Source of the DNA: Anisus vortex | Lineage: Eukaryota; Mollusca; Gastropoda; Planorbidae | NCBI GenBank assembly: GCA_949126835.1 | Contig: OX421494.1 | Span: 57,044,358 to 57,108,357, forward strand | Direction: 5' to 3' | DNA: 64,000 nt | Notes under the pieces: generated by a model | Database searches by the model: none | Told to the model about the DNA's origin: nothing | Seen by the model: the letters and a program-made list of their open reading frames with translations, nothing else | Part shown: positions 59,294-64,000 of the stretch, piece by piece | Layout: the number at the start of each line of letters is the position of its first letter | How positions within the stretch are numbered: position 1 is the stretch's first letter | Made by a program: the position numbers and the translations under genes

Positions 59294-61075
59294 CTCATTC
59301 ACTCCGTAGCATTTTAGGGATAGGCATTTTCGGATGAAAAAATTAGTCTATGCGGTTTTGGAAATTCTCGAATTGTGATGTTGTAATGATTTAAAGTATT
59401 GCAAGTTATATATGAAAATGACCAGGAATAAAATCCCTTCAATTATATTTATATAAAAAAAATATTTTTAAAAATGTTGAATTACTTATATTTAATTAGG
59501 TCTCAATATTCTTCTCTATACTGCTCCGATACGCCTTCAAGGATAGTAGTGATGGAATCTGGTTACACACCAGAGCAGATGGAGGACTTTTCAACACTGC
59601 CCGTCTCCGAGCCAAAACCAAAACGAAAGAGGTCCTAATTCGCGAGCTACTTTTTGCTGACGATGCGGCCCTGATATCACACACAGAAACAGGCCTACAA
59701 CAGCTTGTGTCAAGCTTCGCCAACGCCTGCAAAGAATTCGGCCTGCAGGTGAGCATAAAGAAGACAAATATCATGGCCCAAGACACATGCTCCGTTCCTA
59801 TCATTACTATAGAAAACGAAAACCTGGAAGTTGTGGACTGTTTCACCTACTTGGGGTCCAAGATTTCCAGCTCATTGTCCATAGAGGATGAACTAAATAG
59901 CAGAATCGGCAAGGCAGCTGCCACAATGGCTATACTTGGTAAACGGGTTTGGGAAAACACCAGGCTGACAGAAAGGACCAAACTATGTGTCTACCAGGCC
60001 TGCGTCATCAGCACGCTGCTTTATGGTAGCGAATCATGGACAACCTATGCGTCCCATGAGCGCAAGCTAAATAGCTTCCACCTGAGGTGTCTGCGTCGCG
60101 TCCTTGGCATTAAATGGCAGGACAAAGTCCCTAACAGTGAGGTATTGACGCGCGCCAGCGCCCAAAGCATGTTCGCAGTCCTCAGTGAAAGGCGCCTAAG
60201 ATGGCTAGGACATGTAAGAAGAATGAGTCCAGGCAGAATCCCAAAGGACCTCCTATATGGAGAATTGGCATCTGGGAAGAGAAAGACAGGTCGCCCACGC
60301 CTCCGCTATAAAGATGTCTGTATGAGAGACATGAGAGCAGCCAGAATAAGTACAAGTGACTGGGAGGAGAAGGCAGAGGATCGGTCCACCTGGCGCACTG
60401 CTGTCAGGAAAGGGGTTAAAACGGCAGAGGAAAATAGAATGGAGGAGAGCATAAATAAAAGGGCTAAAAGAAAAGCGGAAAAAATAGGACCCACAGAACA
60501 CGTGTGCAAAGGCTGTAAAAAAGACTGTCATTCAAGGATAGGCCTGCTCAGCCACACGAGGAAGTGCAACCTCGAATCACGGTGATGCACCATCGTCTCG
60601 CGAGACGGAAGGATGCCATTGAATTAGGTCTCTTAAAAAAATTTCAATCTTTAGAAAAAAACAAACAAAGTTTTCTTCTTTTATAAGGGGACTTAGTTGT
60701 CATAGTAACTTTGATCTAAGCAATCATGTTCTAAATATTAATTTCTAAACAAATGTAGAAAGTTTCAAAAAAATTTATAGAATGGTTTTTTATTTATACG
60801 CTCTGCGGCTCTATCGTGCAACATTTGTTACAAAAATTGTACCCAAAATGTGCTAATATTTATTTTAAAAAATGATTTAAATCAACATATAGAAACATAA
60901 ACAATAACAAAGGAAGTTACAATTGAATACATTAAAAACTAGAATCAGGACAAGTAATATTAAAAGTGGGATTATAGAAAAAAAGACACAAATTATACAA
61001 AGCCACTGACAGTGGCTCGCCGGAGAGAAAAACAAATCCACGAGCCATTGTCAGTGGCTCAGCGGAGTGAATGAG
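59294..61075. mobile_element. TTAA-flanked inverted-repeat element, interrupted
   Basis: The left end CTCATTCACTCCG and right end CGGAGTGAATGAG are perfect inverted repeats, each flanked by TTAAA as a target duplication. This is like piggyBac-type insertion at TTAA. Without the inserted LINE it would be about 0.65 kb, with no transposase frame. Near the right end, GCCACTGACAGTGGCTCGCC and GAGCCATTGTCAGTGGCTC form repeats. Confidence 0.75.
59500..60585 (+). pseudogene. 5'-truncated LINE reverse transcriptase, long open frame
   Basis: The frame is open from 59500 to the stop at 60585 (an ATG is at 59707). It includes the catalytic palm motif LLFADDAAL near 59647, then CKEFGLQVSIKK, VVDCFTYLGSKISSS, and thumb-like LCVYQACVISTLLYGSESW. 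Further on are RRLRWLGHVRRM and a C-terminal zinc-binding CKGCKKDCHSRIGLLSHTRKC-like motif. The endonuclease and N-terminal RT are missing. Lack of stop codons and a clean 11-bp target duplication (AATTAGGTCTC at 59494 and 60620) show it is young. The 3' end has CGTCTCGCGAGACG, a palindrome, and no poly(A). The clade is RTE-like or related; unsure. Confidence 0.88.
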
Positions 61076-61265
61076 TTAAATACCAGATCCATTTAATCAA
61101 TGATTTACATAACCCAAATATTTTGCCCTATCAACACATTTGTTTCCTGCCTTACTGATACAATTAGTACATTTTTCAAACATACACACAGGAAAAAATG
61201 GCAGAGTCACATTTTGTAATTAATTGTCCTATATCTAGTCATACATAGTATGTACTGAAATACTT
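60632..61265. other. Right half of the TTAA element and flank
   Basis: No gene. It contains the right half of the TTAA element to 61075 and AT-rich flank to the next array. Confidence 0.6.
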
Positions 61266-61580
61266 TTCAAGTGAAAATAATAAGGGCAATAACCTTAGGA
61301 AAATTAGAAAAGAAAAAACTCGTACAAATAATAAGGGCAATAACCTTAGGAAAATTAGAAAAGAAAAAACCCGTACAAATAATAAGGGCAATAACCTTAG
61401 GAAAATTAGAAAAGAAAAAACCCGTACAAATAATAAGGGCAATAACCTTAGGAAAATTAGAAAAGAAAAAACCCGTACAAATAATAAGGGCAATAACCTT
61501 AGGAAAATTAGAAAAGAAAAAACCCGTACAAATAATAAGGGCAATAACCTTAGGAAAATTATAAAAGAAAAAACTCGTAC
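61266..61580. repeat. 51-bp tandem repeat, six copies
   Basis: Six copies of a 51-bp unit containing AATAAGGGCAATAACCTTAG. The unit is a multiple of 3, so open frames on both strands are repeat by-products. It lies 155-470 bp upstream of the ATG of the CCDC57-like gene. Confidence 0.93.
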
Positions 61581-61735
61581 AATGAAAAAAAGAGGCATAT
61601 TATAGTCCTTTGTTAAAATTGGAAAAACTCTAAACTACAAAAGTGTGACTGCCATTTTTTCCTGTGTGGTCTTCATATGTTAAATATATATTTAGACGAA
61701 AACATTTGAGGCATATTTTTTTACGTTCCAGTAAA

Positions 61736-63450
61736 ATGGATGAAAATACATCATGGAGACAATTGGCTGATCAAAAGGAGAAGGAATGGAGGCAGGTTTT
61801 GGAAAGCAGGTATTTTTATTATGTTTTATTATCATCAAAGTATAGAAAATGTATTATTATGAATTACTGATGTTTGTTTTATCCACACGGCCAGCTGGTC
61901 CTTTGTCTAGTACACTGGATTTACCCACACGGCCAGCTGGTCCTTTGTCTAGTAGACTGGATTTACCCACACGGCCAGCTGGTCCTTTGTCTAGTAGACT
62001 GGATTTACCCACACGGCCAGCTGGTCCTTTGTCTAGTAGACTGGATTTACCCACACGGCCAGCTGGTCCTTTGTCTAGTAGACTGGATTTACCCACACGG
62101 CCAGCTGGTCCTTTGTCTAGTACACTGGATTTACCCACACGGCCAGCTGGTCCTTTGTCTAGTAGACTGGATTTACCCACACGGCCAGCTGGTCCTTTGT
62201 CTAGTAGACTGGATTTACCCACACGGCCAGCTGGTCCTTTGTCTAGTAGACTGGATTTACCCACACGGCCAGCTGGTCCTTTGTCTAGTACACTGGATTT
62301 ACCCACACGGCCAGCTGGTCCTTTGTCTAGTAGACTGGATTTACCCACACGGCCAGCTGGTCCTTTGTCTAGTAGACTGGATTTACCCACACGGCCAGCT
62401 GGTCCTCTGTCTAGTAGACTGGATTTACCCACACGGCCAGCTGGTCCTTTGTCTAGTAGACTGGATTTACCCACACGGCCAGCTGGTCCTTTGTCTAGTA
62501 GACTGGATTTACCCACACGGCCAGCTGGTCCTTTGTCTAGTACACTGGATTGTCAACAAAATGGCCTGGGTTCTAGCCGCCGCTGACCAATACCTGCTGA
62601 CCAATACCTGCTGACCAATACCTGCTGACCAATACCTGCTGACCAATACCTGCTGACCAATACCTGCTGACCAATACCTGCTGACCAATACCTGCTGACC
62701 AATACCTGCTGACCAATACCTGCTGACCAATACCTGCTGACCAATACCTGCTGACCAATACCTGCTGACCAATACCTGCTGACCAATACCTGCTGACCAA
62801 TACCTGCTGACCAATACCTGCTGACCAATACCTGCTGACCAATACCTGCTGACCAATACCTGCTGACCAATACCTGCTGACCAATACCTGCTGACCAATA
62901 CCTGCTGACCAATACCTGCTGACCAATACCTGCTGACCAATACCTGCTGACCAATACCTGCTGACCAATACCTGCTGACCAATACCTGCTGACCAATACC
63001 TGCTGACCAATACCTGCTGACCAATACCTGCTGACCAATACCTGCCGTCCTGCAGGTGTTTTGGGTCCATGACGTAATAATAATCTTCATTCTAGAAGAA
63101 ACGTCTGTAAACTTCTAAATCACATATTTTCTCATAAACAGTTTTGGTCTTATTTTCCGGTAAAAAGTATTTGATCAAAATAAATTACATTAGGCATTTC
63201 TTGTGTAAATCACAGTTTTTCCACAAAAATAAATTGTTTACTAGTATGGATAACATTGATACTACAATGGATTTTACAATAACTTTACATTTCAGACTCA
63301 ATACATTGGATGTGGAATGCAAAAACAAAGATAAGCTTCTCGCCGAAGAAGTTTCCAAATTTAATGAGTTGAAAGAACATTTCAAATATAATTTGAAGTT
63401 GTTGGAAGAGAGAGACAGAGAGCTGGAGAAATATGATTGTTCATTTGCTG
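61736..63450 (+). CDS. CCDC57-like coiled-coil protein, first two exons (partial)
   Basis: Exon 61736-61809 starts at an ATG and ends in phase 2; exon 63296-63450 continues the frame and ends at a GTAAGT donor, leaving the rest off the right edge. The 76 visible residues begin MDENTSWRQLADQKEKEWRQ and include HFKYNLKLLEERDRELEKYD. The pattern of an E-W-R-rich start followed by YNLxxLEERDxELERYD is what I recall of CCDC57, a centrosome and microtubule-associated coiled-coil protein involved in centriole duplication. Recognition rests on this stretch only. An AG acceptor-like TTCCAG just before the ATG suggests an upstream non-coding exon. The 1.5-kb intron is nearly all repeat. Confidence 0.7.
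61883..62553. repeat. 42-bp array derived from a SINE head
   Basis: About 16 copies of a 42-bp unit containing CACGGCCAGCTGGTCCTTTG, with variants TAGTAGACT and TAGTACACT scattered through it. 42 is a multiple of 3, so three frames stay open on both strands; none is a gene. Confidence 0.94.
62578..63043. repeat. 14-bp array inside the SINE
   Basis: About 33 essentially perfect copies of CTGACCAATACCTG. The minus-strand frames made of Y, W, S, A, G, I, Q and V come from the repeat, since three units equal 42 bp. Confidence 0.96.
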
Positions 63451-63659
63451 GTAAGTTATCAGTTTAAAAAAAAGGTTTAATGACTCAGATAACTGTGGCT
63501 AGTCATTGAGGCTACATAACAACTGTATATAGTAGATGGGGATCATCAACTAGAACCTGCTACGCTAGACCAACCAGTTCAAATGCAAAAACAATTTTTT
63601 TAAAAATTAGTATTGGTTTTAGTTTTGTTCAGTGTACTTGACATAGAGATTAAAAAATA

Positions 63660-63908
63660 ACAGTGGCGTCAGACCAAATAGTTCCATAGTAAAGTAGCGC
63701 TCACCCATTTCTGCCACGTCATACTAGGGGATTGTAGGCCCAGCACAATATATTGCTCAGCCACCTTGACTTTGCTTTAACTAATGTCAGGTACCCATCA
63801 GAGCTGGGCAGACTCAGGGACACCCTCCAGACCTGGGAACAAATTCTAGCTTTTACCAGGATTTGAACCTAGGACCTTCAGTATGCCAGCCTAACGCACT
63901 GCCGCTCA
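63660..63908 (-). mobile_element. tRNA-derived SINE, family C, reverse copy
   Basis: Reverse strand: TGAGCGGCAGTGCGTTAGGC, B-box region AGGTTCAAATCC, then TCTGGAGGGTGTCCCTGAGT and CTGCCCAGCTCTGATGGGTA. It ends near GGTCTGAC. It is the best-preserved family C copy with 7392. Confidence 0.8.
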
Positions 63909-64000
63909 GACAATCCTTGAACAATACTTTGATTAAAAAAACTATTGGCATACAAGATCTTGTTGTAATAAAGCAATATTCCTTGGTGGCCACATTTTTT

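Larger units (their letters stand above)
61880..63115 (+). mobile_element. Family B SINE expanded by two internal arrays
   Basis: Read outside the arrays, the order is that of a family B SINE: head GGCCAGCTGGTCC, then GGATTGTCAACAAAA, B-box region GGGTTCTAGCCGC, CCTGCAGGTGTTTTGGGTCC, and tail ACGTAATAATAATCTTCATT then CTAGAAGAAACGTCTGTAAA. The two arrays inside raise a 155-bp element to about 1.2 kb. Confidence 0.75.

Noticed and set aside
59496..60531. Minus-strand frames over the LINE
   Set aside because: Shadows of the plus-strand reverse-transcriptase frame, which has clear RT motifs.
61239..61598. Leucine/phenylalanine-rich and lysine-rich frames
   Set aside because: Both are by-products of a 51-bp tandem repeat.
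61849..63090. Several repeat-protein frames on both strands
   Set aside because: They come from 42-bp and 14-bp arrays within an expanded SINE in an intron. Multiple frames are open at once, which a real gene would not show.

Overview
The window looks like nuclear DNA of an animal, most likely a gastropod mollusc. It has spliced genes with GT/AG introns of 0.1-6 kb, UGA-encoded selenocysteine with 3'UTR SECIS elements, tRNA-derived SINEs, non-LTR retrotransposon tails, hAT and TTAA-type DNA elements, AT-rich introns, and many satellite-like arrays. The frequent AGGCCTA words and general texture are what I would expect of a freshwater snail, but species is inference only. Nothing prokaryotic is present.

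Layout. (1) 1-8024, plus strand: nine 3'-terminal exons of a coiled-coil protein gene whose 5' part lies off the left edge; its introns carry 34/43-bp, 35-bp and 16-bp arrays. (2) 8025-15100: no recognisable gene, with SINE and LINE remnants, an AGGCCTA-dense AT-rich block (about 11.86-13.0 kb) and a 32-bp array. (3) 15108-51722, plus strand: three tandem paralogous genes for secreted glutathione peroxidases of the tetrameric GPx1/2/3 class. Each has five coding exons with all introns in phase 0, a UGA selenocysteine codon in exon 3 and a good SECIS candidate in the 3'UTR. (4) 51723-61265: no host gene; a decayed hAT transposase, hAT-like ends, SINE and LINE copies, and a TTAA-flanked inverted-repeat element carrying an inserted LINE. 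(5) 61736 to the right edge, plus strand: the first two exons of a second coiled-coil gene whose N-terminus resembles CCDC57; its first intron holds a SINE that has swollen with two internal minisatellites.

The main biology is the selenoprotein cluster. Paralogs A and B (229 aa each) keep all catalytic residues: Sec, Gln, Trp and Asn. Paralog C (220 aa) keeps Sec, Trp and Asn but has Ile where the catalytic Gln should be and Val instead of Gly after Sec. Its exon-3 donor has been amplified into a 41-bp tandem array, and its 3'UTR has a 34-bp array that puts an AATAAA in every unit between the stop codon and the SECIS. Any annotation that reads UGA only as stop would break all three genes.

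The second theme is how the repeats arise. A tRNA-derived SINE and a LINE 3' end share the same hairpin tail; a 69-bp minisatellite in paralog C intron 4 is built from that tail; and another SINE copy contains a 42-bp array grown from its own head. Two GC-rich repeats also resemble the 3' end of 18S rRNA. All assignments were made by eye; no searches were run.
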